Shown: positions 24,600 through 33,456 of the stretch, one piece after another
How positions within the stretch are numbered: the first letter of the stretch is position 1
How the letters are laid out: every line of letters begins with the position of its first letter
NCBI GenBank assembly: GCA_023144005.1
Contig: JAGLGN010000031.1
Coordinates: 27,086 to 91,085 of the forward strand
Length of the DNA: 64,000 nucleotides
Origin: a bacterium
GTDB taxonomy: Bacteria; AUK180
Direction: 5' to 3'
Position numbers and translations under genes: made by a program
The notes under the pieces: model-generated
The model's input: only the letters and a program-made list of their open reading frames with translations
Told to the model about the DNA's origin: nothing
Database searches by the model: none

Positions 24600-25960
24600 A
24601 ATTCCTCCTCATTTATTTCGTATAATTTGATCTTCTTCAATAATGTCGGACGGGAAATCCCGAGAACTCTAGCTACTTTCGTATGATTCTTCTTGTATTC
24701 GATTAAATTGGCTATGATCGCCATTTTCTCTATTTCCTTCAATTCTACCGAATGCGGCAGGGCGGAACGGGTAATATCCGGTGCGGCATTGCCGGTTTTA
24801 ATATTCTCCGGGAGATGCGAACATGTAATCGATTCGGAGGAGTTGAAGATAACGATATTCTCAATGATATTCTTTAATTCCCTCACATTTCCCAGCCAAT
24901 TGTAATTTTCTAATTTTTCGATCGCTTCGGATGAGAAATTCATCAATGCCTTGCCGTATTTTCTGCAATACTCGATCATAAAATGATTTGCCAAGGGGAA
25001 AATATCCTCTCTTCTCTCTCTCAAAGGAGGAATGTGAAGGTTCACTACCTTGATACGGTAATAAAAATCTTCCCTGAACTTCTTATTTTCGATGGCCGCC
25101 TTCAGGTCGGTATTCGTCGCGAATACCAGCCGGGTATCGACCTTGCTCACATGTGTCCCGCCAATGGGCATGATCTCTTTTGTCTCGAGAAAACGCAGCA
25201 GTTTGACCTGGGTAAACAATGACAGCTCACCGATCTCATCAAGAAATAATGTGCCGCCTTCAGCCATTTCAAATTTGCCCTTTTTATCGGCGGAGGCATC
25301 CGTAAACGCCCCTTTCTTGAATCCGAAGAGCTCACTCTCCAATAATGTATCGGGAAGCGCCGAACAGTTGATCGGCATGAGCGGGCCGTCCCTTCTCAAT
25401 GAATTGTAATGGATTGCGCGGGCGATCAGTTCTTTTCCGACTCCCGATTCACCCGTAATAAGAACACTTGCGTCGGTAGGAGCGATCTGCTTTATCTTCT
25501 GGAAAATACTTTCCATAACGGATGAGACCGCAATGATATTATTAAAATTGTACTTGTCGATCAATTTTTCGCGAAGTGAGCTTACTTCCTTCTCCAGGCC
25601 AAGTTTTTCATAGGCCTTTTCGATGAAGAGCTCCAATTCCTCAAGCTTAAACGGCTTCATCAGGTATTGGAACGCCCCTGCGCGCACGGCTTCGATCGCG
25701 ATATCAATGGATGACATACCGGTGACAACGATTATCTCGATATTCTTTTTGCTTGATTTCACGATCTTTATAAGTTCGATCCCCGAGCTCTCCTCCAGTT
25801 TCAGATCGGTAATAACTATGTCGAAACGATCCTTTTTCAAGAGGTCCAATGCGCCTTTGACACTGGTGGAGCCCTTAACGAAATCCCCTTTCATCTTGAA
25901 GTAATCCATTACCGTTTCCCTCAGGGAGGAATTATCTTCGACGATTAAGAGTCGCCTCAC
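24596..25960 (-). CDS. sigma-54-dependent response regulator (NtrC family)
   Basis: A 454-aa activator: REC domain (1-120) with phospho-acceptor D52 in 'DIVITDLKL' and 'MKPF'; AAA+ domain (about 140-375) with Walker A '[15 protein letters not shown]', the sigma-54 contact 'GAFTDA' and Walker B '[10 protein letters not shown]'; C-terminal Fis-type HTH ('[19 protein letters not shown]'). Start is GTG with SD GGAG. It overlaps the kinase gene by 4 bp, so the two form a two-component pair. It should activate RpoN promoters; target genes are not apparent in the window, although the pil operon lies immediately downstream. Confidence 0.95.
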   Translation of the reverse strand: MRRLLIVEDNSSLRETVMDYFKMKGDFVKGSTSVKGALDLLKKDRFDIVITDLKLEESSGIELIKIVKSSKKNIEIIVVTGMSSIDIAIEAVRAGAFQYLMKPFKLEELELFIEKAYEKLGLEKEVSSLREKLIDKYNFNNIIAVSSVMESIFQKIKQIAPTDASVLITGESGVGKELIARAIHYNSLRRDGPLMPINCSALPDTLLESELFGFKKGAFTDASADKKGKFEMAEGGTLFLDEIGELSLFTQVKLLRFLETKEIMPIGGTHVSKVDTRLVFATNTDLKAAIENKKFREDFYYRIKVVNLHIPPLRERREDIFPLANHFMIEYCRKYGKALMNFSSEAIEKLENYNWLGNVRELKNIIENIVIFNSSESITCSHLPENIKTGNAAPDITRSALPHSVELKEIEKMAIIANLIEYKKNHTKVARVLGISRPTLLKKIKLYEINEEEL

Positions 25961-26616
25961 TTCAAGCTCCCCGGAAATGTCAGAATGAAATATGTCCTTG
26001 TATCACTTGAATTCACCTTGACACTGCCTTGAATATTTTTCGCGAAACGATTGACGATGGCAAGACCCAGGCCGGTTCCTGTTTTTTTCGTGGTGAACAT
26101 CGGCTCAAATATCTTTTTTATTAATTCCTCGGGGATGATCGGCCCGTTGTTCTCAACGATGACCGATACCGCTCCGCCCGCGACCGAAGTGGACAATTTG
26201 ATCGTACCTGATCTCTTTGATGCCTCGATGGAGTTTTTGAGCAGGTTTACAATAATGGTCCTGACCTTGAATTCATCCTGAATGACATTTCGTATCGTAA
26301 GGTCGTATTCCGTCTGTATATTGGTGTTTCCGGAAGTCAGAAACGGTTTATATTCGTCAATGATATCATTGATCAAGGCATGCAGGTCAAAGGTCAGAGG
26401 GAAATTTTCTTCTCTGAAGTAAAGCCCCGCATCTCTCACTTGATCGTATAGCGCCTCTGCCTGATCGCCGAGCCGGGATACCAATTTAAGTACCGACTCT
26501 TTGGGGAATTCATCCCTAGTCATCATTTTTTTCATTATACCGGCGCTGAGGACGATCGACTGCGAGGAATTCTTTATTTCGTGGATAAGATAGTCAAATA
26601 TCTCTTTTTCTTTCAT
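25957..26616 (-). CDS. soluble sensor histidine kinase (no input domain)
   Basis: A 219-aa protein that consists of only a dimerisation/phospho-acceptor helix ('LIHEIKNSSQSI', H12) and a HATPase_c domain with N-box 'NLLKNSIEAS' and G-box 'GTGLGLAIVNR'. There is no TM segment or PAS/GAF domain, so the signal must come from a partner protein or from the cytoplasm. Partner: the adjacent NtrC-type regulator. Its own promoter lies at 26626-26653 within the end of the upstream gene. Confidence 0.9.
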   Translation of the reverse strand: MKEKEIFDYLIHEIKNSSQSIVLSAGIMKKMMTRDEFPKESVLKLVSRLGDQAEALYDQVRDAGLYFREENFPLTFDLHALINDIIDEYKPFLTSGNTNIQTEYDLTIRNVIQDEFKVRTIIVNLLKNSIEASKRSGTIKLSTSVAGGAVSVIVENNGPIIPEELIKKIFEPMFTTKKTGTGLGLAIVNRFAKNIQGSVKVNSSDTRTYFILTFPGSLK

Positions 26617-26625
26617 ATGAAAAGT

Positions 26626-26653
26626 ATTATACCGTTTTAAGCTTCTTTTTCAA
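26626..26653 (-). promoter_or_regulatory. promoter of the two-component pair, very short leader
   Basis: Minus-strand TTGAAA (26648-26653), a 16-nt spacer and a consensus TATAAT (26626-26631). Only 9 nt separate the -10 from the ATG at 26616, so transcription should start about 3 nt before the gene. The -35 lies in the 3' end of the O-antigen ligase-like gene. No SD precedes the ATG. Confidence 0.55.
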
Positions 26654-27779
26654 CCGCATCAGCTCCATATCCCGCAGACAGTCCCAGCATCACTCCCAGA
26701 AACATAGATACCTCCGCATCAAAAATATTATACTCAAATATGCCGATAAGCAGGGCGGCAACGCAAAAGCAAAGCAATCCCGCGGACAGGTCGTCACCAT
26801 TGCGCAAATATCCCTTTATCGGGAAATACAGCATGAACAGCAGATAAATGAGAAAGAAAATGCCCCCCAGAACTCCCATTGTCGTGAGTAGATGAACTGG
26901 AACACTGTGCAGGTGGACCATATCCCTTCTTGCCTGCGTTGACAGTCCGGCAGGCTGAGAATTTCTCAAGGTCTTCACCATATTCGGCCCGATGCCGGTT
27001 ATCGGATTTTCCTTGAAATGCTTCATCCCCCATTTCCACATTTCCACCCTTCGGCTCCCTGTTTTACCGCCGCCTGAGAATATGGACAATCCCCTGTCGC
27101 GTATCCCGGAAGGCAGAAGCAGAAATACGATGATACCGATAACCGCGAGGGGGAGCAGAAGCTTCCGGGAGCGCAATAAAAGAAAGAGAAATATGCCGGC
27201 TCCGGCACCGATCCAGCCGCTTCGTGTAAATGAAAGCGCAAGGGCGAGCAAGCATATAAGCAAGGGTATAATGAACCACCGCTGTTTCAGGCAAAGCCCC
27301 AGACTGAGAATTACGCCGGCGGCGCCGAGTGTTCCGAATGTCATATACCCGCCGGGAACGGTCAATCTATGCTTCAGGTCAAATTGGAATCCGCTCTTGA
27401 TCAAATGCATCACGAGGGTATAGGAGATGATTATCAGTAAACCATAGACGAAATACTCTGCCAGCTTCTTTGTGTATCCTCTTGCGGACAAGGTAAATGC
27501 GGGTATAAAGGTCATGAATATGAACATCTCTTCAGATTTTCTGAAAGAAAGGCCGGGATCAAGTGATGCTATCGTTGTGATCCCTCTTATAATGATCCCG
27601 GAGATCATGAATATCCAGAATACCCCTGGAAGGTGAAGAATTTCTTTTTTATAATAATAAAGCGCCAGCACTACCGCGGCAAAGGCATATATCTGAGCGG
27701 AGAGAACAACCGATGCCGACAGTAGATACAGGGAAAGCAGTATATATATCTGCTTATCGCGTTTAATCTTCCTGAGCAT
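26637..27779 (-). CDS. O-antigen ligase/polymerase-like membrane protein (Wzy_C)
   Basis: A 380-aa polytopic protein with about 10-12 hydrophobic helices. It has the family features 'SFTRSGWIGAGAG' and 'KENPITGIGPN' followed by a periplasmic loop with 'HLHSVPVHLL', typical of WaaL/Wzy_C enzymes that transfer or polymerise surface glycans. No glycosyltransferase gene is nearby. It overlaps the FecR-TPR gene by 17 bp. The exact substrate cannot be told; ligases acting on pilin or other acceptors share this domain. Confidence 0.8.
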   Translation of the reverse strand: MLRKIKRDKQIYILLSLYLLSASVVLSAQIYAFAAVVLALYYYKKEILHLPGVFWIFMISGIIIRGITTIASLDPGLSFRKSEEMFIFMTFIPAFTLSARGYTKKLAEYFVYGLLIIISYTLVMHLIKSGFQFDLKHRLTVPGGYMTFGTLGAAGVILSLGLCLKQRWFIIPLLICLLALALSFTRSGWIGAGAGIFLFLLLRSRKLLLPLAVIGIIVFLLLPSGIRDRGLSIFSGGGKTGSRRVEMWKWGMKHFKENPITGIGPNMVKTLRNSQPAGLSTQARRDMVHLHSVPVHLLTTMGVLGGIFFLIYLLFMLYFPIKGYLRNGDDLSAGLLCFCVAALLIGIFEYNIFDAEVSMFLGVMLGLSAGYGADAVEKEA

Positions 27780-28761
27780 CTTCCAATAGCGTCCTCAGGT
27801 ACTCCAGATCAGGGTCGGTAGCCATCGATTCAAAATATTTATCCGTGAAGACCTTCTCCGCGGCTCTATACCACAATAAGAGATCGGCCTCTTCCTCATT
27901 TACCGAATATATGCACATAATATTATAATGCGCCGAAGGATCTGTCGGGTCATATTTAAGGACTTTCTTATACGCCGCCAGAGCCTTATCATATTCCCCT
28001 AATTGATGATGCATGACGCCGATATTATTCAAGAAGCTCGTTTCCTGAGGTGATTTCTTCAGGCCGTCAAGAAGTATCTTGATCGCCTCTTTGAATTCCT
28101 TTGCCTGTGCTTTTGCGAGGGCTTTCTGATTGATCTTGTTCTTTTCTTCAGTTGTCAGAAGATCTTTCTTCTTTTCTTTCTTGATCTCTGTTGGAACCGG
28201 AAGCTCTTCCACGACAAGCTCCATCTCTTCGACCGGCTGCGCGACACCACCTTCAGGTGTTCCTGGAACGGCGATCGAACCCGAAGTTTCATCAAGGTCA
28301 ACGGTGGCACCCTTCTTATGGTCCTTTCCGTGTAATTTGACCTCTCCATCGGTTATTTCAAGGAGCTTGTGCCCGTTATTCGCAAAAAATATGAATCCGC
28401 ATATGGAGGAAAGGTCATGAAATTCTTCTCCCGCTTCAAAACCGAGATTAAAATTCACGAGATATATTCTTCCCTTTTTTAAAAGGATGCCTTCATTCTT
28501 TATACATAACTCGGAAGTTGAAAAGACCTCGAAGTATGCTTCTTCCGTACCGATTATGGCGCTTCCGCTGTCGCCGGTATCTATTATGTCACCGGGATAT
28601 ACGAAAAGTCCGTAGGATTGCTCTCCGAGGACGATAGCAGACTGAGTATCTTCAGATGTCCTCAGGAAGATCTCTTCTCCGATCTCCATGATACGCAGAG
28701 AATTTGAAGATGCCGCAGTTAAAACCAGAAACAGTGTAACGATCAAGATCCCTCTTTTCAT
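27763..28761 (-). CDS. FecR-like and TPR periplasmic protein
   Basis: A 332-aa protein with a signal peptide (about 1-19), a FecR-type beta domain (about 30-155, with 'YPGDIIDTGDSGSAII' and 'ILLKKGRIYLV'), an acidic/basic linker and a TPR pair (about 215-290, 'FLNNIGVMHHQLGEYDKALAAYKKVLKYDP'). SD GAGG precedes the ATG. FecR domains often sit in envelope signalling or surface-polymer loci. It follows TonB by 4 bp. Its specific role is unknown. Confidence 0.75.
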   Translation of the reverse strand: MKRGILIVTLFLVLTAASSNSLRIMEIGEEIFLRTSEDTQSAIVLGEQSYGLFVYPGDIIDTGDSGSAIIGTEEAYFEVFSTSELCIKNEGILLKKGRIYLVNFNLGFEAGEEFHDLSSICGFIFFANNGHKLLEITDGEVKLHGKDHKKGATVDLDETSGSIAVPGTPEGGVAQPVEEMELVVEELPVPTEIKKEKKKDLLTTEEKNKINQKALAKAQAKEFKEAIKILLDGLKKSPQETSFLNNIGVMHHQLGEYDKALAAYKKVLKYDPTDPSAHYNIMCIYSVNEEEADLLLWYRAAEKVFTDKYFESMATDPDLEYLRTLLEDAQED

Positions 28762-28765
28762 TTCT

Positions 28766-29491
28766 TTACCTCACTTTGAAATAGAATATTATCTTAGCTT
28801 CAATATTTGTGCCATCGGGTGCTTCTTCCCATTGGAATTCCCCGAGCATATTAATGGCGATGTCCAGATTCGCGCCTGATATTATTGTTTCAGGAACGAT
28901 ATTTTCCACATTACCATTGGGTTTGACAATAAATTTCAATATGATCTTTTCATTCTTTGAGAAGACCAGCCCCGATGGAGCGGTACCGGTTCTGATGAGC
29001 TTCCGTCCCTTCAGGTCTTCCGATATGATCTGATAATCCCGATCTGCCTGTACCTTTTTTTCTTCTTTGTACTCTTTCTCTATCCTTGAGAACTCCTCCT
29101 CGACAGAAGGGGGAATGATATCCATGCCCTGAGGAAGCAGAATACTCACCTTCTTCTTATGGTATTGCTCTTTGTAACTTGATATAGGTACGGAGAATTC
29201 TTCTAAAGGTGTCAACGGGTTGTCATCGGATGTAAATCCGGTCCCGATAATGTCTGAATCGAATATCGGATCATCGTACTGCATCAGATTCTCCCTGTTC
29301 AGAAAACTATTGTCAGGCGAGCCCTTTGTTGAAGTATCAGGGAACGCGATATCACTCATGGTAAGGAGTTCAATTTCAACAGGTACGGGTTTGTCGAAAT
29401 GTGAATTTTTCAGCGCGCCGTAAAGGCAGAGAAATAGGATGATATGAAAAATAGTCGAAATGATAAGGAATCTGCCGAATCTATCTTGCAT
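28766..29491 (-). CDS. tonB: TonB-like energy transducer
   Basis: A 241-aa protein with an N-terminal TM helix (about 8-26, 'IISTIFHIILFLCLYGAL' carrying the His typical of TonB), a long periplasmic spacer and a C-terminal domain with 'FIVKPNGNVENIVPET', as in TonB C-terminal domains. It would couple the ExbB-ExbD proton channel to outer-membrane transporters. It overlaps exbD by 11 bp. No TonB-dependent receptor is in the window, and the spacer lacks the usual Pro-Glu/Pro-Lys repeats. A TolA-like role is the main alternative. Confidence 0.75.
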   Translation of the reverse strand: MQDRFGRFLIISTIFHIILFLCLYGALKNSHFDKPVPVEIELLTMSDIAFPDTSTKGSPDNSFLNRENLMQYDDPIFDSDIIGTGFTSDDNPLTPLEEFSVPISSYKEQYHKKKVSILLPQGMDIIPPSVEEEFSRIEKEYKEEKKVQADRDYQIISEDLKGRKLIRTGTAPSGLVFSKNEKIILKFIVKPNGNVENIVPETIISGANLDIAINMLGEFQWEEAPDGTNIEAKIIFYFKVR

Positions 29492-29897
29492 ATTCTGTTT
29501 TTGTCGCTATCAGCACCCTCTTTAGGCCGGTTCTTTTTACGGTATCAATTACTTTGACGATATTCTCATACTTCGAATCCTTGTCTCCCCGGATTAGTAC
29601 TACCCTTTCCGGGTCCCTTTCAAATTCTCTCCGCAATGAGGAGAAAAGCTCATCGGTTGATTCAACTCTCTTTTCAAAGAGAAATATGTCGCCGCTGCGG
29701 TCAATGGAGATGGAGATGTAATTCCTGTTTACATTCACCGGCTGTGAAGAACCCGGAAGGTTGATGGTGATAGAGGGCTGATAAACGAATGTAGTGGTAA
29801 CCATGAAAAATATTATCAGAAGGAATACAACATCTACAAGAGGCGTCAGGTCAAATCTGACAAAATCATCCTCTTGATCGGCAGGTGTAAATCTCAT
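29481..29897 (-). CDS. exbD: ExbD/TolR biopolymer transport protein
   Basis: A 138-aa protein with one TM helix containing the conserved proton-path Asp ('LTPLVDVVFLLIIFFMV') and a periplasmic domain ending 'VLIATK'. It works with ExbB as an inner-membrane proton-driven motor. Its ATG shares one base with the exbB stop (TAATG), so translation is coupled. Confidence 0.9.
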   Translation of the reverse strand: MRFTPADQEDDFVRFDLTPLVDVVFLLIIFFMVTTTFVYQPSITINLPGSSQPVNVNRNYISISIDRSGDIFLFEKRVESTDELFSSLRREFERDPERVVLIRGDKDSKYENIVKVIDTVKRTGLKRVLIATKTEYAR

Positions 29898-30535
29898 TAA
29901 ATATCCTCCGCTCTCATTCCTTTCAGGTATTTCATTATCTGGCCCATCTTCTCTTCCATATCTATCGTCAGCAGCCGGTTCTTGCCTGCAAGGATACTGT
30001 AGAAGATAATAACGGGAATGGCGACCGTAAGTCCGGCGGCTGTCGTGAAGAGAGCTTCGGATATTCCGCCCGCTAAGGCCTCAGGATTGCCCATGGTGTT
30101 CGCAATTACCATAAAGGCGCGTATCATACCGGTTACCGTGCCCAAGAGCCCCAGAAGCGGTGCGACCGTTCCGATCGTGGAAAGCGCTGTCAGCCGTCTT
30201 TTCATATAATACGATTGCCTGAATCCTTCGTCTTTGATGATCTCTTTCAGCTCATCCATATCCACATACGGCGCCTGCTCGATACCCGCCTTGAGGATAG
30301 TGGCCAAAGGCAATTTCCCATATGACTTGATCAATGCAAGAACCTTATCGTAATCCTTTGCCGCGAGTGCCAGCTTGATCTCTTTAAATGCCTTGTCCAT
30401 AAGGATCTTGACCCTTCGGTAATAGAAGAACCGCTCGAGGATCACCGCAATTGCGATGATCGATAGAATTCCGATAAATATTACTATTATACCGCCAAGT
30501 GAAAATAGTTCAAATGAGCCCGAGATATTGTTCAT
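29897..30535 (-). CDS. exbB: ExbB/TolQ proton channel
   Basis: A 212-aa MotA/TolQ/ExbB-family protein with three TM helices. The conserved pore segments are 'GTVAPLLGLLGTVTGMI' and 'GISEALFTTAAGLTVAIP'. It forms the pentameric channel of the ExbBD motor. The ATG overlaps the dxs stop by 4 bp. Whether the motor is Ton- or Tol-type cannot be decided from ExbB alone; the TonB-like third gene favours Ton. Confidence 0.9.
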   Translation of the reverse strand: MNNISGSFELFSLGGIIVIFIGILSIIAIAVILERFFYYRRVKILMDKAFKEIKLALAAKDYDKVLALIKSYGKLPLATILKAGIEQAPYVDMDELKEIIKDEGFRQSYYMKRRLTALSTIGTVAPLLGLLGTVTGMIRAFMVIANTMGNPEALAGGISEALFTTAAGLTVAIPVIIFYSILAGKNRLLTIDMEEKMGQIMKYLKGMRAEDI

Positions 30536-32403
30536 AGAACCTCCCTAATATATTTTTCCAGTGTTTCATAATTTATCTGATAATTGTCAAAAAGTTCGTC
30601 TATTGTCCCCGCGGTGGGAAAGATATCCTGCCAGCCGAACATTCTGACGGGAACGCCGAGATCATTTCTTGAAAATAAGGACGCTACCGCTTCGCCGAAT
30701 CCACCGGGTATGGCGTTATCCTCCGCAGTTATCACCATCTTAGCGTTTTTTGCTAGCTCCAGCAGAGCAGATTCATCAAAGGGCTTGACCCATAAAATAT
30801 CAAATAGCGAAATATCGCTCCCTTTATTGCGCATCTTCTCCACCCAGGGCATGAAAAGCGATGTCATCCTGCCGACGGATATCACAGCGGCCTTGGCGTT
30901 TTCATCACCCAGGATAAATCTGCCCTTTCCCTCTTCCAAGGAAGTAAGGCCCTCGAACTTCATTAATTCACCTGCAAGAGAACCCCTGGGATAACGCACG
31001 GCGATCGGCCCTGAATTTTCCTCATAGGCTGAGATAACTGCACGCTGCATCGTAGTATTATCCGAAGGGGCGATTATCTTCATGCGGGGGATCGAGCGCA
31101 GATAGGAAAGATCGAAAACGCCGTGATGTGTTTCCCCGTCATCACCTACTATTCCTCCGCGGTCCAGAAAGAACCTCACCGGGAGGCTCTGAATCGCCAC
31201 ATCATGCGAGATCATATCATAGGCCCTTTGGAGAAATGTCGAATATATAGCTACAAAGGGCTTTATCCCCTTTACTGATGCGCCTGCGGCGAAGGTGACG
31301 GCATGTTCTTCCTCTATACCGACATCGTAGAAATTTTTCGGAAATCTTTTACAATAATCCGCCAGTCCCGTACCATAGCCCATGGCGGCGGTGATCGCGA
31401 TTATGCTCTTATCCTTTTCTGTGAGCGAGGAGATCGTATCTCCAAAAACAGAAGAACAGCTCTTGCTTTTTTTCACGGATAGAGATTTTCCGCTTTCAAT
31501 ATTAAAAGGCGATACGCCGTGATATGCTACGGGATTATCGAATGCAGGAAAGTACCCCAGGCCCTTTTTTGTGACCACATTCAGTATCTTCGCGCCCTTC
31601 AATCCTTTTATTCTCCGAATCATATTCTCCGTAGTACAAATATCATGCCCGTCAACCGGGCCGAAATATCTGATACCGAGACTCTCGAATAATTTACCCG
31701 GCACCATCATCAGTTTCAGTATAGCTGCCGAACGCAAAAGGAATTTCACAACGGTACCGCCCTTTGATCTATATTCCAAAAGCTTGTCGATCAATGAATG
31801 GACCGTCTTATTATAGGTCGGATTGGTGATCAATTTAGAAAGATGTGTCGAGATCGCTCCTGTATTCTTTGATATGGACATCTCATTGGTGTTCAGGATG
31901 ATCAATATGTCCTCATTGTCATGCCCGATATTGTTCAAGGCCTCCAGCGCGATACCCGAGGGCAATGCCCCGTCGCCTATTATGGCGACCACAGCGCCCT
32001 TTTCCCCTTTCATACGCTTGGCGATCCTTACCCCATGCGCGGCCGAGAGCGAAGTTGAGGAATGCCCGGCTCCGAAAATATCATATGGGGATTCTTCCCT
32101 CTTCAGATAGCCGGAGATACCGCCGAATGTTCTTAATGTATGAAAATCCTTGTACCTGCCCGTTAAAAGCTTAAATGAATATGCCTGATGCCCGACATCC
32201 CATATCACCTCATCCTCCGGCATGTCCAATCCTCTCATCAGGGCAACCGTCAATTCAACGGTTCCAAGATTTGAAGCGAGATGGCCGCCGTTCTCTGAAG
32301 TGGTCTTTATTATCTTCCAGCGCAATTCCCCGCAGAGCCTTTTCAATTGGCCCGGATCCAATGCCTTCACATCTTCAGGGCCTTTAATATTATCAAGTAA
32401 CAT
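30532..32403 (-). CDS. dxs: 1-deoxy-D-xylulose-5-phosphate synthase
   Basis: A 623-aa thiamine-diphosphate enzyme that makes DXP from pyruvate and glyceraldehyde-3-phosphate, the first step of the MEP isoprenoid pathway. Start is set at the ATG at 32403 (MLLDNIKGPEDVK) because GGAGG lies 8 nt upstream; a 24-residue longer frame lacks a signal. Visible motifs: 'GHQAYSFKLLTGR', the ThDP-binding 'GDGALPSG' through 'LNTNEMSIS' (usual form NDN), and the transketolase segments 'DVGIEEEHAVTFAAG' and 'DRGGIVGDDGETHHGVFD'. It overlaps ispA by 11 bp; the dxs-ispA-xseB-xseA order is common. Confidence 0.95.
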   Translation of the reverse strand: MLLDNIKGPEDVKALDPGQLKRLCGELRWKIIKTTSENGGHLASNLGTVELTVALMRGLDMPEDEVIWDVGHQAYSFKLLTGRYKDFHTLRTFGGISGYLKREESPYDIFGAGHSSTSLSAAHGVRIAKRMKGEKGAVVAIIGDGALPSGIALEALNNIGHDNEDILIILNTNEMSISKNTGAISTHLSKLITNPTYNKTVHSLIDKLLEYRSKGGTVVKFLLRSAAILKLMMVPGKLFESLGIRYFGPVDGHDICTTENMIRRIKGLKGAKILNVVTKKGLGYFPAFDNPVAYHGVSPFNIESGKSLSVKKSKSCSSVFGDTISSLTEKDKSIIAITAAMGYGTGLADYCKRFPKNFYDVGIEEEHAVTFAAGASVKGIKPFVAIYSTFLQRAYDMISHDVAIQSLPVRFFLDRGGIVGDDGETHHGVFDLSYLRSIPRMKIIAPSDNTTMQRAVISAYEENSGPIAVRYPRGSLAGELMKFEGLTSLEEGKGRFILGDENAKAAVISVGRMTSLFMPWVEKMRNKGSDISLFDILWVKPFDESALLELAKNAKMVITAEDNAIPGGFGEAVASLFSRNDLGVPVRMFGWQDIFPTAGTIDELFDNYQINYETLEKYIREVL

Positions 32404-33202
32404 TCTTTGTTTCCTCCAAAGCCGACCAGATCTCCTTGAAACATCCCCGGGCGTTTTGATTATGAATAAGCTCAAATATCCCTTGAGCTTTCTTTATGTA
32501 TTTCTCGTATTCCCCGGATGCTTCTTCTCGATTCAATATCTTCAGTATTCCCTTGTCCCCGTCCTTGGACTTCAGGTCATTGTGTATTTGAAATGCTATG
32601 CCGAAGGCCTTGGCGGATTGCGTGGCCAGCTCGACCTCACTCTCCAATTCGGCAATTATATAGGGTATTGAAAAGGCGATCTCAAAGAGCTTACCGGTCT
32701 TGAGGCCGTACATCTCATAAAGGTCTTTCAGCTCGGTGAAGCTTCTTTCCATATCGAGATATTGGCCCATCAATAATCCCTTGAATCCCGCGGCATTATT
32801 TACAAGCCCCATTATCCGCCCCGAATACGGAAGGAGCGCAAAAAGGGACATGGCCTCCGTTATCAGCACATCCGAAGCCAGTATCGCCTTGTACTCACCG
32901 AATTGCTTGTGTACGGAGGGTCTTCCGCGTCTATATTGATCATCATCAAAAGCAGGCAGGTCATCCTGTATCAATGAATAATTATGTATGAATTCAATCG
33001 CGAGAGCACCGGGAAAAAGAAGCTGCTCATCAATACCCAGGTCCTCTCCCAGAACGGCCATCATCACGGGGCGCAATCGTTTTCCTCCGGACATCAAGGC
33101 ATATTCAATGATCTCGCCCATTTCTCCGCTATAACGGGAATGAATGAAATCAATCATCTTCTTTTCGAAGGATTTTCCGTACTTATCAAGATATAGCGTC
33201 AT
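32393..33202 (-). CDS. ispA: polyprenyl (farnesyl/geranyl) diphosphate synthase with altered second Asp motif
   Basis: A 269-aa trans-prenyltransferase that should condense IPP with allylic diphosphates. The first Asp-rich motif is intact ('QDDLPAFDDDQYRRGRPSVH'). The second one, normally DDxxD after 'AFQI', reads 'AFQIHNDLKSKDGD', so only one of its three aspartates remains. The usual C-terminal 'LGK' segment is also absent and the chain is shorter than typical IspA (about 295-300 aa). Neighbours xseB and dxs are the classic context. It may have altered product length or low activity; a second prenyltransferase elsewhere is possible. Confidence 0.85.
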   Translation of the reverse strand: MTLYLDKYGKSFEKKMIDFIHSRYSGEMGEIIEYALMSGGKRLRPVMMAVLGEDLGIDEQLLFPGALAIEFIHNYSLIQDDLPAFDDDQYRRGRPSVHKQFGEYKAILASDVLITEAMSLFALLPYSGRIMGLVNNAAGFKGLLMGQYLDMERSFTELKDLYEMYGLKTGKLFEIAFSIPYIIAELESEVELATQSAKAFGIAFQIHNDLKSKDGDKGILKILNREEASGEYEKYIKKAQGIFELIHNQNARGCFKEIWSALEETKNVT

Positions 33203-33456
33203 TCATCGTCCTCTTGCTGAAAATTCTCCTCGGAATATTCACTTGCCAGGCCCTTCTTTATTAATTTGATCCTGTTCTCGATCCCAGACAGTTTTTCCCT
33301 GGCTATCTTGTTCAGCTCCGCTCCACTGGAGAAGAGTTCGACAGCTTCTTCCAGAGGGAGTTCCTCATCCTCAAGTTTATTGAGTATCTGATTGAGCTTT
33401 TCAATAAGTTCTTCCAGGGACAGTACATTTACATCATTATCTTCTTTCTTTGGCAT
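33199..33456 (-). CDS. xseB: exodeoxyribonuclease VII small subunit
   Basis: An 85-aa protein with the XseB helical core 'LEELIEKLNQILNKLEDEELPLEEAVELF' region, binding the large subunit to form ExoVII. Overlaps xseA by 20 bp and ispA by 4 bp. The acidic C-terminal tail is normal for the family. Confidence 0.9.
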   Translation of the reverse strand: MPKKEDNDVNVLSLEELIEKLNQILNKLEDEELPLEEAVELFSSGAELNKIAREKLSGIENRIKLIKKGLASEYSEENFQQEDDE

